Below are positions 1-9,647 of a stretch of 64,000 bases of DNA, piece by piece (positions within the stretch are counted from its first letter, which is position 1; each line of letters starts with the position of its first letter). The notes under the pieces are model-generated. The model was not told the DNA's origin, did no database searches, and was given only the letters and a program-made list of their open reading frames with translations. The DNA lies in assembly GCF_014192155.1 (NCBI RefSeq), contig NZ_JACHXO010000003.1, positions 434,001 to 498,000 on the forward strand, written 5' to 3'. The position numbers and the translations under genes are program-made. This DNA comes from Roseateles terrae (lineage in GTDB: Bacteria > Pseudomonadota > Gammaproteobacteria > Burkholderiales > Burkholderiaceae_C).

Positions 1-457
1 AGATGCCCTGCCGCTCCCGCAGCTCCCGCAACATCAACCAGAGCGCGGACCAGTCCAGATCGGCGTCCGCTCCGCCCTTGAGGTAGAGCGGCGTGCGCAA
101 ATGGCCGTCTGGCGCGGGCAGCAAGGGCGCTGCCGTGGGGTCGCCGTCCACCAGCAGCTCGGTGCGTCCGCGGCTGTTGGGGCCGAGACGGTCCAGGGCC
201 GCGGCGGCGGTGAGCAGCTTCATCGTGGACGCCCCCTGCATCGGCCGGTCGGCATTCAGGCGCAGGCCGCCCGACGGTTGATTCAGCGGATACGCCATCA
301 CCGCCAGGGCATCCAGCGGCACCCCGCTGCGGGCATGCACCGCGGCCACCGGAGCGGGCAGTTCTCCGGGCCGGAGGCGCTCGGGGCCGGTCGCGCAGCC
401 GCTCAGTGCCAAGGCTGACAGGATGGCGAGCCGCAGGGGCGTTGAAAGCACTTGCAT
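1..457 (-). CDS. dacB: D-alanyl-D-alanine carboxypeptidase/endopeptidase (PBP4, peptidase S13), lipoprotein, partial
   Basis: The reading frame starts with ATG at 457 and runs off the left edge of the window, so only about 152 N-terminal residues are present. The N-terminus has a short hydrophobic stretch ending in the lipobox LSGC at residues 18-21, which predicts an outer- or inner-membrane lipoprotein. The segment QGASTMKLLTAAAALDRLG carries the SxxK nucleophile motif (STMK), followed by LLVDG and LYLKGGAD, which is the usual start of S13 enzymes. These enzymes cleave D-Ala-D-Ala and cross-bridges in periplasmic peptidoglycan. The SxN and KTG motifs would lie outside the window. The family call is firm; the lipid anchor is less common in this family and rests on the lipobox alone. 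Confidence 0.85.
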   Translation of the reverse strand, partial: MQVLSTPLRLAILSALALSGCATGPERLRPGELPAPVAAVHARSGVPLDALAVMAYPLNQPSGGLRLNADRPMQGASTMKLLTAAAALDRLGPNSRGRTELLVDGDPTAAPLLPAPDGHLRTPLYLKGGADADLDWSALWLMLRELRERQGI

Positions 458-616
458 GGACCGAACTGTATCGGGCTCCGGCCTTCACATTCCGTCCGGT
501 TATACACAGACGACAAGCATTCATCGTGGCGTACACAACAAACTCGTGACGGTCCTATGACAGCGCAGCCGCCCTGTGCTTGATCATGCCTTCAGCTCGC
601 AACCCAGGAGAATGTC

Positions 617-3427
617 GTGAAACTCAAGCCGCTCGCTCGTTGCCTCGTTGTCGTGGGTCTCGGGGCCCACGCCGCCGCCTGGGCGCAGGAAGCCCAGAAG
701 ATCGAGCGCGTGGAGATCACCGGCTCCAGCATCAAGCGGCTGAAGGACGAAGGCGCCCTGCCCGTCCAGGTCATCACCGACAAGGAACTGGCCCGCAAGG
801 GCATCACCAGTGCCGAGCAGATGCTGCGCCAGCTTGGGGTCAACGGCACCGGCGCGGACAACGCCACGTCCAACAACAACGTCTTCGGCGCGGAAACCGA
901 CCGGCTCACCGGCGGCACCGCCAACGCCAACCTGCGCGGCCTGGGCCCGGGCAGTACCCTGGTGCTGCTCAACGGCCGGCGAGTCTCCACCTCCGGCATG
1001 AGTGGCGGCGCGGTGGACCTGAATTCGATTCCGATGGCTGCCATCCAGCGGGTGGAAATCCTCAAGGACGGCGCCTCCGCCATCTACGGCACCGATGCGG
1101 TGGGCGGCGTCATCAACTTCATCCTCAAGCGCGACTATCAAGGGGCCAGCGTCAGCCTCGACTATTCCACGCCGTTCGAGTCGGGCGGCGGTCAGCAGCG
1201 CAAGGCGTCCATCACCGGTGGCTGGGGTTCGCTGGAGCGGGATGGCTACAACATGATGGTCAGCCTGAGCCTGACCGACAATTCCATCCTGCGCGGCTCG
1301 GACCGCGACTGGGCCTCCGGCTTCAACCCGGCGCTGGGCCTGTCGCCCAATTCCTCCAGCAGCCCGTTTGCCAACATCATCACCGGCACCGGGACGGCGC
1401 TGGGCAGCGGCTCCGCCGTGGCCGGCAGCGGCGATGCGGTCAAGTTCACCCGCATCAACCTGCTGAGCCTGCAGGGGGCCTGCGATCAGGTCACCAACGG
1501 CGTGCAGTTCCAGCCAGGCCTGTGGACGCCTGCGTCTGCCAGCGCGGCGACCAAAGCCGCCAACTACGCCAGCGGCCGCTATCTCTGCAACACCGACTAC
1601 GGCAGCCAGTTCATGCTGGCCGCACCGCGCAAGGCGGAGAACCTGGTGGCGCGCAGCACTTTCCGGGTCAACGAGAACACCGAGGCGTTTCTGGAGATCA
1701 CCGCCTCGCGCAACCGGGTGAAAGCGGAGCTGACGCCCGCGCAGTTCAGCACCAGCGCCAGCACCGGCACGCTGTATCCGGTCAATGGCCCGTATTACCT
1801 CAATCTGAAGAACTACGGCGTCACCGATTTCGATCCGACCAAGCCCATCGCCTATCGCTGGCGTGCGCAGGACTTCGGCAACCGGGTGATCGAAAACGTG
1901 GATGAGAACTCCCGCCTGCTGGCCGGGCTGGAGGGCGACATCGGGGCCTACAGCTACAAGCTGGGCGCGTCCATCGCCGGGGCCAAGGGCTATTCGAACC
2001 TGATCGACGGCTATGTCTACACCGCGCCGCTGGTCAGTGCCCTCAGCCAGGGTCTGATCAATCCGTTTGTGGCGCCCGGGCAGACCCAGTCCAAGGCGGC
2101 GATGGACCTGATCGAGTCGATGAAGGCCCGCGGTCGACTGCAGGGCGGGGAAACCACCCTGCAGCAGTTGGACGGCTCCATCAGCGGCGACCTGTTCCGC
2201 CTGCCCGCCGGCATGGTGCAGTTCGCCACCGGCGTGGACCTGCGGCATGAAACCTACGAGTTCGCGCCGAACGCCGATGGCTTCAACTGCATCTCGACGC
2301 TCGGCACCGGCGCGCGGGACGTGTTGCTGTGCCCGGGCAACACGGCGGTGCCCAAGGTGTCGCGCAACATCGGTGCGGTGTATGGCGAGCTGGCCGTGCC
2401 GGTCATCAAGAATCTGGACCTGCAGCTGGCCTTGCGGCATGACCAGTACAGCAAGATCGGCGGCACCACCAATCCGAAGGTGGGCTTCCGCTGGCAGCCG
2501 GCGCAGATGGTGCTGTTCCGCGGCTCCTACAACACCGGCTTCAAGGCGCCGAGCTTCCAGCAACTCAGTCCCAACACGGCACCGCGCGACTACACCGGCA
2601 CCTGGAGTGACCCGGTGCGTTGCCCGACCGATCCGACGCAGTGCTCGATCATCGGACTGGACTACACCGACAGCGGCAATCCCAACCTCAAGCCGGAGAA
2701 GTCCAAGCAGGGGACGCTGGGGGTGGTGGTGTCCCCCTTTGCGGACTTCAATGCCTTTGCCGATTACTGGCGGGTGGACCTGGACCAGCGCATCCGCAAG
2801 CTGACGGTGACGGATGTGCTGAACAACTACGCCCTGTTCCCGAATCGGGTGCAGCGGGATGCGAATGGCAATGCCACGCTGGTGGAGGCAGGCTGGATCA
2901 ATGCGGCGGACAGCACCACCCGCGGCATCGACTGGGGCATGAGCTACCAGTTCAAGCATTCGACGGGTACCTGGCTGGCCAACCTGACCGGCACCCACAT
3001 GCTGCAGGCCAAGGAGCGCGCGTTTTATGGTCAGCCGCTGCTGGACTACGTGGGCAAATTCTCGACACGCACGCTGTACCTGCGGGACAAGTTGAATGCA
3101 GACCTGACCTGGTCCCGGGATGTCTGGAGCGCGACGCTGAGCACCGTGTACAAGTCGGGGTATACCGATCAGGACATGAGCGCCAAGGGCGTGCTGCCGG
3201 CGACGGCCAATACGCGGGTGGCCAGCTACACGACGTTTGATCTGTTCGGCACCTACAGCGGCTTCAAGAACACGACGCTGACGGTGGGCATCCGCAATCT
3301 GCTGGATCGGGCGCCGCCGTTCACGCACCATGACGTGGACGACGTGGCGGGTGCGGGTTGGGATCCGCGCGTGGCGGACCCGTATGGGCGCACGCTGGCG
3401 GTGTCGATGAAGTACGACTTCAAGTGA
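617..3427 (+). CDS. TonB-dependent outer-membrane receptor
   Basis: This 936-residue protein begins at GTG 617, six bases after an AGGAG at 606-610. Residues 1-23 form a signal peptide ending AAWA. A plug domain follows (about 30-170), with RVEITGSSIKR, the conserved NLRGLG and VLLNGRR segments and VEILKDGASAIYGTDAVGGVINF. The remainder is a beta-barrel rich in aromatic and Gly residues, including NTGFKAPSFQQLSPN and NPNLKPEKS, and it ends in an aromatic-containing strand (VSMKYDFK). Such receptors import siderophores, cobalamin, glycans or peptides with TonB/ExbBD energy. No Fur box, riboswitch or linked transporter was seen, so the ligand cannot be named. The gene stands alone, divergent from dacB. 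Confidence 0.93.
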   Translation: MKLKPLARCLVVVGLGAHAAAWAQEAQKIERVEITGSSIKRLKDEGALPVQVITDKELARKGITSAEQMLRQLGVNGTGADNATSNNNVFGAETDRLTGGTANANLRGLGPGSTLVLLNGRRVSTSGMSGGAVDLNSIPMAAIQRVEILKDGASAIYGTDAVGGVINFILKRDYQGASVSLDYSTPFESGGGQQRKASITGGWGSLERDGYNMMVSLSLTDNSILRGSDRDWASGFNPALGLSPNSSSSPFANIITGTGTALGSGSAVAGSGDAVKFTRINLLSLQGACDQVTNGVQFQPGLWTPASASAATKAANYASGRYLCNTDYGSQFMLAAPRKAENLVARSTFRVNENTEAFLEITASRNRVKAELTPAQFSTSASTGTLYPVNGPYYLNLKNYGVTDFDPTKPIAYRWRAQDFGNRVIENVDENSRLLAGLEGDIGAYSYKLGASIAGAKGYSNLIDGYVYTAPLVSALSQGLINPFVAPGQTQSKAAMDLIESMKARGRLQGGETTLQQLDGSISGDLFRLPAGMVQFATGVDLRHETYEFAPNADGFNCISTLGTGARDVLLCPGNTAVPKVSRNIGAVYGELAVPVIKNLDLQLALRHDQYSKIGGTTNPKVGFRWQPAQMVLFRGSYNTGFKAPSFQQLSPNTAPRDYTGTWSDPVRCPTDPTQCSIIGLDYTDSGNPNLKPEKSKQGTLGVVVSPFADFNAFADYWRVDLDQRIRKLTVTDVLNNYALFPNRVQRDANGNATLVEAGWINAADSTTRGIDWGMSYQFKHSTGTWLANLTGTHMLQAKERAFYGQPLLDYVGKFSTRTLYLRDKLNADLTWSRDVWSATLSTVYKSGYTDQDMSAKGVLPATANTRVASYTTFDLFGTYSGFKNTTLTVGIRNLLDRAPPFTHHDVDDVAGAGWDPRVADPYGRTLAVSMKYDFK

Positions 3428-3614
3428 GGGGACGCGGCGGCACCACGGCAGCTGTCATCGGCAGAGTTCGGCTGGACCCCGCGGAGCACGCCAAGCTGTA
3501 CGCAGCAGTCGAGCGCTCGCACCGCATCCCCCTCGGCGGACCAGCTGCTGCAACTCCGCTTCGCCTATGTAGAACCGCGGAGCGACGACCACGGCTACAG
3601 GCGTCTACAGCGCC

Positions 3615-4553
3615 TCACCCGCGAGACGCCACCACTGCCAAGGTTCTCGCCCTCGCATCCAGCGCCACGCAGGCGCCCATCGGCAGCGGCAGGTTCGGCG
3701 TTGCATGTCCGGCGGGCCAGCCTGCCATGATGGGGCATCCCAGCGGATGCAGATAGTCCGCCAGCACCTCGTCCGGTGAGGCGGCATCGCTGAAGCTGCC
3801 CAGCAGCACACCGGCCAGACCGTTCAGGTGCCCCCCCAGGCGCAGCTGGCAGAACAGCCGGTCGATCTTGTAGGGGTCTTCGCCCACATCCTCGAGGAAC
3901 AGCACACAGCCACGCAAGTCCGGCATGAAGGGCGTGCCCATCAGCGCGACCAGCACCGCGAGATTGCCCCCGGTCAGCACCCCTTGCACCACCGGGCCAC
4001 CACGCGTCAGCGGATGCGGCGCCGGGGTGGGTCCCAGCACATCGCCCACTCGCAGACCCTGGCGCAGACAGGCCGTCAGCGCCAGCGCATCCGCCCAGCC
4101 TTCTTCACCGCGATGCCAGTCAGAAGCCGGCATCGGCGCGTGCCAGCCGATCCGTCCGGCCCCCTGCCGCAGCAGATGCAAAGCCGTCAGGTCGCTGTAG
4201 CCGATCAATGGCTTGCTGCTGGACTGGAGCAGCGCCACATCCAGGCGATCCAGCAGGCGCATGCATCCGTACCCGCCGCGCAGGCCCACCACCGCATCCA
4301 CCTCGGGGTCGGAGAAGGCCGCGTGCAAATCACTCACGCGCTGCTCGTCACTCGCCGCCAGATGACCCAGCACGGCCGGACCTGAGCAGCTCGGGTACAG
4401 CTTCGCCCGCCAGCCCAGACGTTCCATCATCGGCAGCACCTGCGCCAGCGTCCCTTCACGCGGCGGGCCCGCGGGGGCGACGACGCCCAGACAAGCCCCG
4501 GACGGCAGCGGCGGCAGCAGGAAGTCGCTGCTCATGACACGTCCGCGCGCCAT
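3615..4553 (-). CDS. ldcA: LD-carboxypeptidase (peptidase S66)
   Basis: This 312-residue protein belongs to family S66, cytoplasmic serine peptidases that remove D-Ala from L,D-linked murein tetrapeptides during peptidoglycan recycling. The expected catalytic triad is visible: Ser120 in LIGYSDLT, Glu221 in FLEDVGEDPYKIDRL and His283 in AGHATPNLP. The N-terminal GVVAPAGPP and the LRGGYG loop are also family hallmarks. The ATG at 4553 directly abuts the stop of dadA; an alternative start is the ATG at 4535 (MSSDFLLPP). Sitting downstream of dadA, it could be co-expressed so that released D-alanine is oxidised. The pairing is an inference from gene order. Confidence 0.92.
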   Translation of the reverse strand: MARGRVMSSDFLLPPLPSGACLGVVAPAGPPREGTLAQVLPMMERLGWRAKLYPSCSGPAVLGHLAASDEQRVSDLHAAFSDPEVDAVVGLRGGYGCMRLLDRLDVALLQSSSKPLIGYSDLTALHLLRQGAGRIGWHAPMPASDWHRGEEGWADALALTACLRQGLRVGDVLGPTPAPHPLTRGGPVVQGVLTGGNLAVLVALMGTPFMPDLRGCVLFLEDVGEDPYKIDRLFCQLRLGGHLNGLAGVLLGSFSDAASPDEVLADYLHPLGCPIMAGWPAGHATPNLPLPMGACVALDARARTLAVVASRG

Positions 4554-5804
4554 TCAGGCCGCTCGCAAGCCAAGTCCCTCCAGGTCCAGCGGACTGGGGC
4601 GGCCGGAAACCAGATCCGCCAGGATACGGGCGGAGCCAAAGGAGAAAGTGAAACCCAAAGCACCATGACCCACATTGAGCCACAAGCCGCGAACCGGTGT
4701 GGCGCCGAGCATGGGCGCCCCGCTGGGCGTGGCCGGACGGAGCCCCGCCCACGGCACAGCCTGTGCATAGTCCGCCGCCTTGGGGAAACTCGCCCGCACG
4801 GTGCGGTGCAAGGCGGCCAAGCGGCCAGGGTCCAGCCGCGTGTCGTCCCCCACCAGATCCACCATGGCCGCCACCCGGAGTTGCTGGCCGATGCGGGCAT
4901 ACAAGGTCTTGCGCTCGAAATCGGTGACGCTCACCGCGGGCGGGCGGTGATGCCCGGCGATCGGCGCCGACAGGCTGTACCCCTTGAGGGGATACAGCGG
5001 CAAACGCAGGCCCAGCGGCGCCGCCAAGGCGGTGCTCTGCAAGCCTGCCGCCAGCACGACGTCGTCCGCAGCGATTTCCCCCATCGATGTCCGCACCGCC
5101 ACCACCCGGTCGCCCTGCTGGAGGAAGCCGAGCGCCTGCGCATGCATCACCCCGGCAAACCCGGGATGCTGCGCCAGCCGCTGCGCGAGTTGCAGGCACA
5201 GCGCATGGCAGTCCGCCACGGCCTCGCCGGCCGTGAAGATGCCGCCCGCCAGCCAGGGGGTCTCGCAGTCCGCCAGCGAAGGCTCCAGCGCCAGGCATTC
5301 GTCGCGAGACAAGGCACGCTCCGGCCCGCGGCCATCCGCACTCGCCGCGGCGCGCGCAAAACTTGCCGGCTTGCGATAGGCCACCAGCTTGCCCGGGCTG
5401 CGCAATTCGATGGCATTGAGCGCCGCTTCGCGCTGCAGCGCCATGAAGCTCTGCTGGCTGAATGCGCCCAGCGCCAGCAGACGTGCGGTCATGCGCCGAT
5501 TGACATCGCCGCGGCAGCGCGCCAGAAAGGCGGCCAGCCACCGCCACTGCGCCAGGGTGCCGTCGGGCCGGAAGCGCAGCGGACCGTCCCGGTCCAGCAG
5601 CCAGCCCAGCGCCTTGAGCGGCACGCCGGCATCGGCCAGCGGCGAGACATATCGATAACTGAGCTGCCCGCCATTGGCCCGGCTGGCGCCTTCGGCCAGG
5701 GCCTCGGCGCGTTCCACCAGGGTCACCCGGTGACCGGCCTGGACAAGCGCCCAGGCCGTGGTCAACCCCACGACCCCTCCACCGATCACAACGACTTGTT
5801 TCAT
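4554..5804 (-). CDS. dadA: D-amino acid dehydrogenase
   Basis: This FAD-dependent membrane-associated dehydrogenase (416 residues from ATG 5804) oxidises D-amino acids, chiefly D-alanine, to 2-oxo acids and passes electrons to the respiratory chain. The dinucleotide-binding fold opens the protein (VVVIGGGVVGLTTAWAL). DadA-typical segments follow: ASRANGGQLSYRYVSPLAD, PLKALGWLLDRDGPLRFRP, LYPLKGYSLSAPI, and a C-terminal FAD segment WLNVGHGALGFTFSFGSARILADL. A start at ATG 5816 would add four residues (MSAG). No dadX racemase adjoins it; the only alanine racemase in the window is at 14.8 kb. The stop codon abuts the ldcA start, suggesting one transcript. Confidence 0.93.
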   Translation of the reverse strand: MKQVVVIGGGVVGLTTAWALVQAGHRVTLVERAEALAEGASRANGGQLSYRYVSPLADAGVPLKALGWLLDRDGPLRFRPDGTLAQWRWLAAFLARCRGDVNRRMTARLLALGAFSQQSFMALQREAALNAIELRSPGKLVAYRKPASFARAAASADGRGPERALSRDECLALEPSLADCETPWLAGGIFTAGEAVADCHALCLQLAQRLAQHPGFAGVMHAQALGFLQQGDRVVAVRTSMGEIAADDVVLAAGLQSTALAAPLGLRLPLYPLKGYSLSAPIAGHHRPPAVSVTDFERKTLYARIGQQLRVAAMVDLVGDDTRLDPGRLAALHRTVRASFPKAADYAQAVPWAGLRPATPSGAPMLGATPVRGLWLNVGHGALGFTFSFGSARILADLVSGRPSPLDLEGLGLRAA

Positions 5805-5906
5805 CCCTGCGGACATTCCTGAACTGTCCAGCAGGGTAAGGAGTTGCGGCGGTGTCAGCCAATGAAAGCCAGCACCTCACCCATAACTGCGGCCTATGAA
5901 CGGCCT

Positions 5907-7097
5907 TCAGATCACCTGGCTGATCGCATGCGCCGTGGCTTCGACATTGCGGGTGTTCAGGCCGGCCACGCACATCCGGCCGGAGCGCAGGATGTAGACG
6001 CCGAACTCTTCGCGCAGGCGATCCACCTGTGCCGGGCTCAGGCCGGTGTAGCTGAACATGCCGCGCTGGGTGAGGAAGTAGTCGAAATTGCGCCCCGGCA
6101 CCTTGGCCGACAGCACATCAAACAGGGCATTGCGCATGGCCAGGATGCGCTCGCGCATTTCCTCGACCTCGCCTTCCCACAGGGTGCGCAGTTGCGGGTC
6201 GGACAGCACCTTGGCCACCACCTGAGCACCATGTTGCGGCGGGTTGGAATAGTTGCGGCGGATGGTGAACTTGAGCTGGCCCAGCACGTTGGCGGCCTGC
6301 GCCGCATCCGGGCACACCACGGACAAGGCACCGCAGCGCTCGCCATACAGGCTCATGTTCTTGGAGAAGCTGTTGGCCACCAGGAAGCTCAGACCGGCAT
6401 CGGCCAAGGCACGGATGGCAAAGCTGTCGGCTTCCAGGCTATCGCCATAGCCTTGATAGGCCAGGTCCAGGAACGGAATCAGCTCACGGGACTTGAGCAC
6501 CGGAATGAGTGCATCCCACTGCAGCTGCGTCAGGTCCACGCCGGTCGGGTTGTGGCAGCAGGCATGCAGCAGCACGATGCTGCGGGCCGGCGCCTCGGAC
6601 AGCGCCTGCAGCATGTCGTCAAACCGCAGGCCGCCGGTTTCGGCGTCGTAATAGGGATAGGTGCGGCATTCGACCCCGGAGCCTTCGAAGACGGCGCGGT
6701 GATTGTCCCAGGTGGGATCCGACAGGTAAATGCAGCTGTCGGGGAAATAACGCTTCAGGAAGTCGGCCCCCACCTTCAGGCCGCCGGACGAACCCACGCC
6801 CTGGATGATGGCCACGCGCTGCTCCCGCAGGGCGGCGCTGTCAACACCGAAGAGCAGTTTGCCCACTTCGGTACGGAAGTTGGCGGCACCTTCCATCGGC
6901 AGGTAAGGGCGGGCGCCCGCCTGTTCCACCACGGCAAGTTCGGCGCGACGCACGGAGTCCAGCATCGGGATGCGACCGTCGTCATCAAAATAGATGCCGA
7001 TGGACAGATTGATCTTGGCCGTGCGGGGATCCTTCTGGAAGGCCTCGTTGAGGCTGAGGATGGGATCGCCAGGGTAGGCGTCGACGTGCTGGAACAT
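5907..7097 (-). CDS. tyrB: Aromatic amino acid aminotransferase (aspartate aminotransferase family, class I)
   Basis: This 396-residue PLP enzyme of the AspC/TyrB type transfers amino groups between aromatic amino acids or aspartate and 2-oxoglutarate. Visible motifs are [19 protein letters not shown] at the N-terminus, [27 protein letters not shown], the [14 protein letters not shown] cofactor region and the [16 protein letters not shown] segment with the PLP lysine at about residue 246. The ATG at 7097 is preceded by GGAG at a six-base spacing, so the longer frame back to 7154 is not used. It is divergent from the thioesterase gene. Specificity for tyrosine over aspartate is inferred from overall similarity only. 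Confidence 0.9.
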   Translation of the reverse strand: MFQHVDAYPGDPILSLNEAFQKDPRTAKINLSIGIYFDDDGRIPMLDSVRRAELAVVEQAGARPYLPMEGAANFRTEVGKLLFGVDSAALREQRVAIIQGVGSSGGLKVGADFLKRYFPDSCIYLSDPTWDNHRAVFEGSGVECRTYPYYDAETGGLRFDDMLQALSEAPARSIVLLHACCHNPTGVDLTQLQWDALIPVLKSRELIPFLDLAYQGYGDSLEADSFAIRALADAGLSFLVANSFSKNMSLYGERCGALSVVCPDAAQAANVLGQLKFTIRRNYSNPPQHGAQVVAKVLSDPQLRTLWEGEVEEMRERILAMRNALFDVLSAKVPGRNFDYFLTQRGMFSYTGLSPAQVDRLREEFGVYILRSGRMCVAGLNTRNVEATAHAISQVI

Positions 7098-7224
7098 GCT
7101 GATCTCCACGATGCGGACAAAGGGCAGTCCGGCATTATCCGGCAGCCCCGACAATCGCTCACGGCGCCCAGGCGCCCAGCCTGTCAGTACAACGGTTCAA
7201 GACTCCAGAAACACTCAGCTTTCC

Positions 7225-7632
7225 ATGATCGATCAGAACGCATTCAATGAGCGTGGCGCGGCTTGCCTGCCCGGCCACATGGGCATCGAGATCCTTGAGG
7301 TGCAGTCCGGCGCGGTGAGCGCACGCATGCCGGTGCGCCAGGAAGTAATGGCGCCCAACGGCTATCTGCATGCCGGCAGCGTCGTGACGCTGGCGGACAC
7401 CTGCTGCGGCTATGGCTGCATCGCCAGCCTGCCGGAGGGTGCGCAGAGCTTCACCACGGTGGAGCTGAAGTCCAACCACCTCGGTACCGCCCGGGACGGG
7501 GTGATTGAATGCCGCGCCACCGCCGTGCACATGGGCCGCACCACGCAGGTGTGGGATGCAACGGTCACCCACAACGGCAAGACCATTGCCCTGTTCCGCT
7601 GCACGCAGATGCTGCTGTATCCGAAGGCCTGA
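7225..7632 (+). CDS. PaaI-family hotdog thioesterase
   Basis: This 135-residue single hotdog-fold protein starts at ATG 7225 (MIDQNAFNERGAACLPGHM). The hallmark helix segment PNGYLHAGSVVTLADTCCGYG and the later FTTVELKSNHLGTARDG and CRATAVHMGRTTQVWDATV match acyl-CoA thioesterases of the PaaI/YdiI/uncharacterised DUF4442-like group. These hydrolyse acyl- or aryl-CoA esters in the cytoplasm. An in-frame extension to 7096 overlaps the divergent aminotransferase start and looks non-coding. Neighbouring aromatic amino acid metabolism fits an aryl-CoA substrate, but nothing in the sequence proves it. Confidence 0.88.
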   Translation: MIDQNAFNERGAACLPGHMGIEILEVQSGAVSARMPVRQEVMAPNGYLHAGSVVTLADTCCGYGCIASLPEGAQSFTTVELKSNHLGTARDGVIECRATAVHMGRTTQVWDATVTHNGKTIALFRCTQMLLYPKA

Positions 7633-7692
7633 ACCGCCCGGGGCGCGGTGACCTGAGGCCACCGCAGCCCACCGCGCCGGCACGGCACCGGC

Positions 7693-9102
7693 TCAGGGCC
7701 GGGGGGTCGGCGCGCCCTGGGCCCCGAGCGTCATCAGCGTGCGCGCCACCAGCACCATCTTGGGCGCAATGCTGTCCAGCTGCACGTATTCCGCCTGGGT
7801 GCTGTGCGCGCCAAAGCCTCGCACGCCGAAGCCCTCAACGACCGGCGCCCGGGTCGATACCGCAGCAAATGCCGCATCGGTGCCACCCCCGGTGGGTACG
7901 TCCTTCACGGCGAGCGGCAGGCCTTGCTCACCCGCCAGTGTCTTGAGCACCTCCGCCAGCGACCTTGACGCGGGCGACGCATGCAGCGGCGGACGTCGCC
8001 GCTCGAAGTTGAGCGACACCTCCGCCTCCGGCAGCAGCTTGTTCTGGATGCGCTTGCGCAACTCGGCCTCGACCCAGTCGAAGTCTTCCACCCGTTCCAC
8101 CCGTACATCGGCCGACGCCTCCGCGCTGGGCGGGATCATGTTGCGCACGACGCCGGATCTGGACACCGTCCAGTGCACCTGCCGGCCCACCTTGGGGTCG
8201 GACAGATCGCGCGACTGCAGCACCTGATGGGAGAGCTCGTACAGCGCATTGACGCCCCGCTCCGGCGCCGCTCCGGCGTGAGACGAGCGGCCCTTCACCA
8301 TCAAGGTGGCCGCGCCAATGCCGCTGGTGGCCAGGCGCAGCGTGTCCGGCCCGTCGGGGCCGCCACCGCCTTCGAAGGACATCACCACATCGTGCTCGCT
8401 GCCCAGCTGGGTGATGCGATGGCGCGAGGCGGGAGAGCTGATTTCTTCATCTCCGTTGATCAGCACGGTGATCTCGCCGCAGTCTTTCCAGCCCACGGAC
8501 TTGAGCAGGGTCAGCACATGCAGGATGGTGGCGACGCCTTGCTTGTCATCCGCAATGCCAAGACCGTAGGCCCGCTGGCCTTCGATGCGGAAGGGCTGCT
8601 GCGCCAGCATGCCGCGCGGGTAGACGGTGTCCATGTGCGCAATCAGCAGCACCTTGCCACGTCCGCCGCCGCCCTTGAAACGGGCCTGCACCATCGGGCC
8701 GGGCTTTTCGGGGGTGTCGAACATGCGGTAGACGTCGGCGCCGGGCTCGAGCACGCTCACCTCACCGCCCAGATCCTTGAGCCGGTTCGCAATGACGGCG
8801 GCAATGCGCTCGAGGCCTTCGCGGTCCGAGCTGCCGGATTCGATCTCCACCAGCTGCTGCAGCGTTTTGAGCAGGGCCGGTTGCTCGCGCGCGGCCATGG
8901 CCTGGAGTTCCTGGAGGGAGACGGCGATGGGCCGGGTCTGCGATACCGAGGGCGGTGGGGATGGGGTCTGGCCCTGCGCCTGCGCCGGGTGGCTGCAGAT
9001 CAGGGCGCCGATCGCCAGGAACAAGGCGGGGATCTGATAGGCGGAGCGGGCGTGGGCGCGAAGCAAGGGCGCGGGCACGGGCACGGGCACGGGCATGAGC
9101 AT
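7693..9102 (-). CDS. Secreted M20 family metallopeptidase (glutamate carboxypeptidase-like)
   Basis: The protein (469 residues from ATG 9102, GGAGGT eight bases upstream) is a zinc exopeptidase of the CPG2/ArgE group. A signal peptide ends around AHPAQAQ after a hydrophobic core (ALFLAIGALI), so it is exported. The zinc and catalytic motifs are present: IAHMDTVYPRG, GIADDKQG, INGDEEISSP and a final GFGAHSTQAEY. The dimerisation domain holds SSHAGAAPERGVNA. The first residues (MLMPVPVPVPAP) are encoded by a short GGGCAC repeat at about 9073-9094. The frame stays open to 9330, but that extension overlaps the divergent gene and lacks a ribosome-binding site. Likely role: removal of C-terminal glutamate or similar residues in the periplasm. 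Confidence 0.9.
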   Translation of the reverse strand: MLMPVPVPVPAPLLRAHARSAYQIPALFLAIGALICSHPAQAQGQTPSPPPSVSQTRPIAVSLQELQAMAAREQPALLKTLQQLVEIESGSSDREGLERIAAVIANRLKDLGGEVSVLEPGADVYRMFDTPEKPGPMVQARFKGGGGRGKVLLIAHMDTVYPRGMLAQQPFRIEGQRAYGLGIADDKQGVATILHVLTLLKSVGWKDCGEITVLINGDEEISSPASRHRITQLGSEHDVVMSFEGGGGPDGPDTLRLATSGIGAATLMVKGRSSHAGAAPERGVNALYELSHQVLQSRDLSDPKVGRQVHWTVSRSGVVRNMIPPSAEASADVRVERVEDFDWVEAELRKRIQNKLLPEAEVSLNFERRRPPLHASPASRSLAEVLKTLAGEQGLPLAVKDVPTGGGTDAAFAAVSTRAPVVEGFGVRGFGAHSTQAEYVQLDSIAPKMVLVARTLMTLGAQGAPTPRP

Positions 9103-9335
9103 GGGCAGGCACCTCCGATGAACGAGTTCAGCCGATGCTAGGCCAGCGTTGGCGTGCCCGCACCCCGCCAGGCGTGAGGGTGTGCGAAGGCGGGGCAGCG
9201 ATTTCCCCAGGTTCGGTGGCAGTCGGGTGGCAGCTTTCACTGGCAATTGAAACTGTCTCTCGGCCCGGCACCTGACAAGAACAGCATGGGGCCCGTAGCA
9301 TGCGCAAGCCATTCCCCTTTGACCATTCACGCCCC

Positions 9336-9647
9336 ATGCCAGACACCTCCGCCACCACCCCCATCAGTTTCATTGCCGTGCTCAAGGCGCGTCCGGGCCA
9401 GCGCGACGCGCTGTGCGAGGGCTTAGAGGCGCTGGTGATGCCGACCCGGCAGGAACCGGGCTGTCTCGACTATCAGCTGTTCGAACTGACCGATGCGCCG
9501 GGCACCTTCTACATGCGCGAATCGTTCAAGGATGAACTGGCGCTGGAAACGCACCGGGAATCGGCTCACTTTCAGGCCTTCGCCGCCCGTGCAGACGGCT
9601 GGCTGGTGGCCCCGCCGGAACTGATTCGTCTGACAGCCATCCGTTGA
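9336..9647 (+). CDS. Antibiotic biosynthesis monooxygenase (ABM) domain protein
   Basis: This small protein (103 residues from ATG 9336) is a single ABM ferredoxin-like domain similar to YgiN-type putative quinol monooxygenases. Diagnostic parts are ISFIAVLKARPGQRDALCEGL, TRQEPGCLDYQLFEL and YMRESFKDELALETHRESAHFQAF. Members act as cofactor-free oxygenases or detoxify quinones and aldehydes, usually as dimers. An alternative ATG at 9300 would add 12 residues; neither start has a clear Shine-Dalgarno, and the shorter form matches the usual family length. It is divergent from the M20 peptidase. Confidence 0.85.
   Translation: MPDTSATTPISFIAVLKARPGQRDALCEGLEALVMPTRQEPGCLDYQLFELTDAPGTFYMRESFKDELALETHRESAHFQAFAARADGWLVAPPELIRLTAIR

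Noticed and set aside
457-616. Cobalamin riboswitch or Fur box before the TonB receptor
   Set aside because: Neither the conserved B12-box nor a GATAAT-type dyad is visible in the 160-base leader.
584-3331. 915-codon open frame antisense to the TonB receptor
   Set aside because: It is the mirror of a real gene in GC-rich DNA: composition is Arg/His/Gly-rich, no domain is recognisable and no ribosome-binding site is present.
9073-9094. GGGCAC repeat in the M20 peptidase signal peptide as a phase-variation tract
   Set aside because: The unit is six bases, so changes keep the frame, and only about three units are present.
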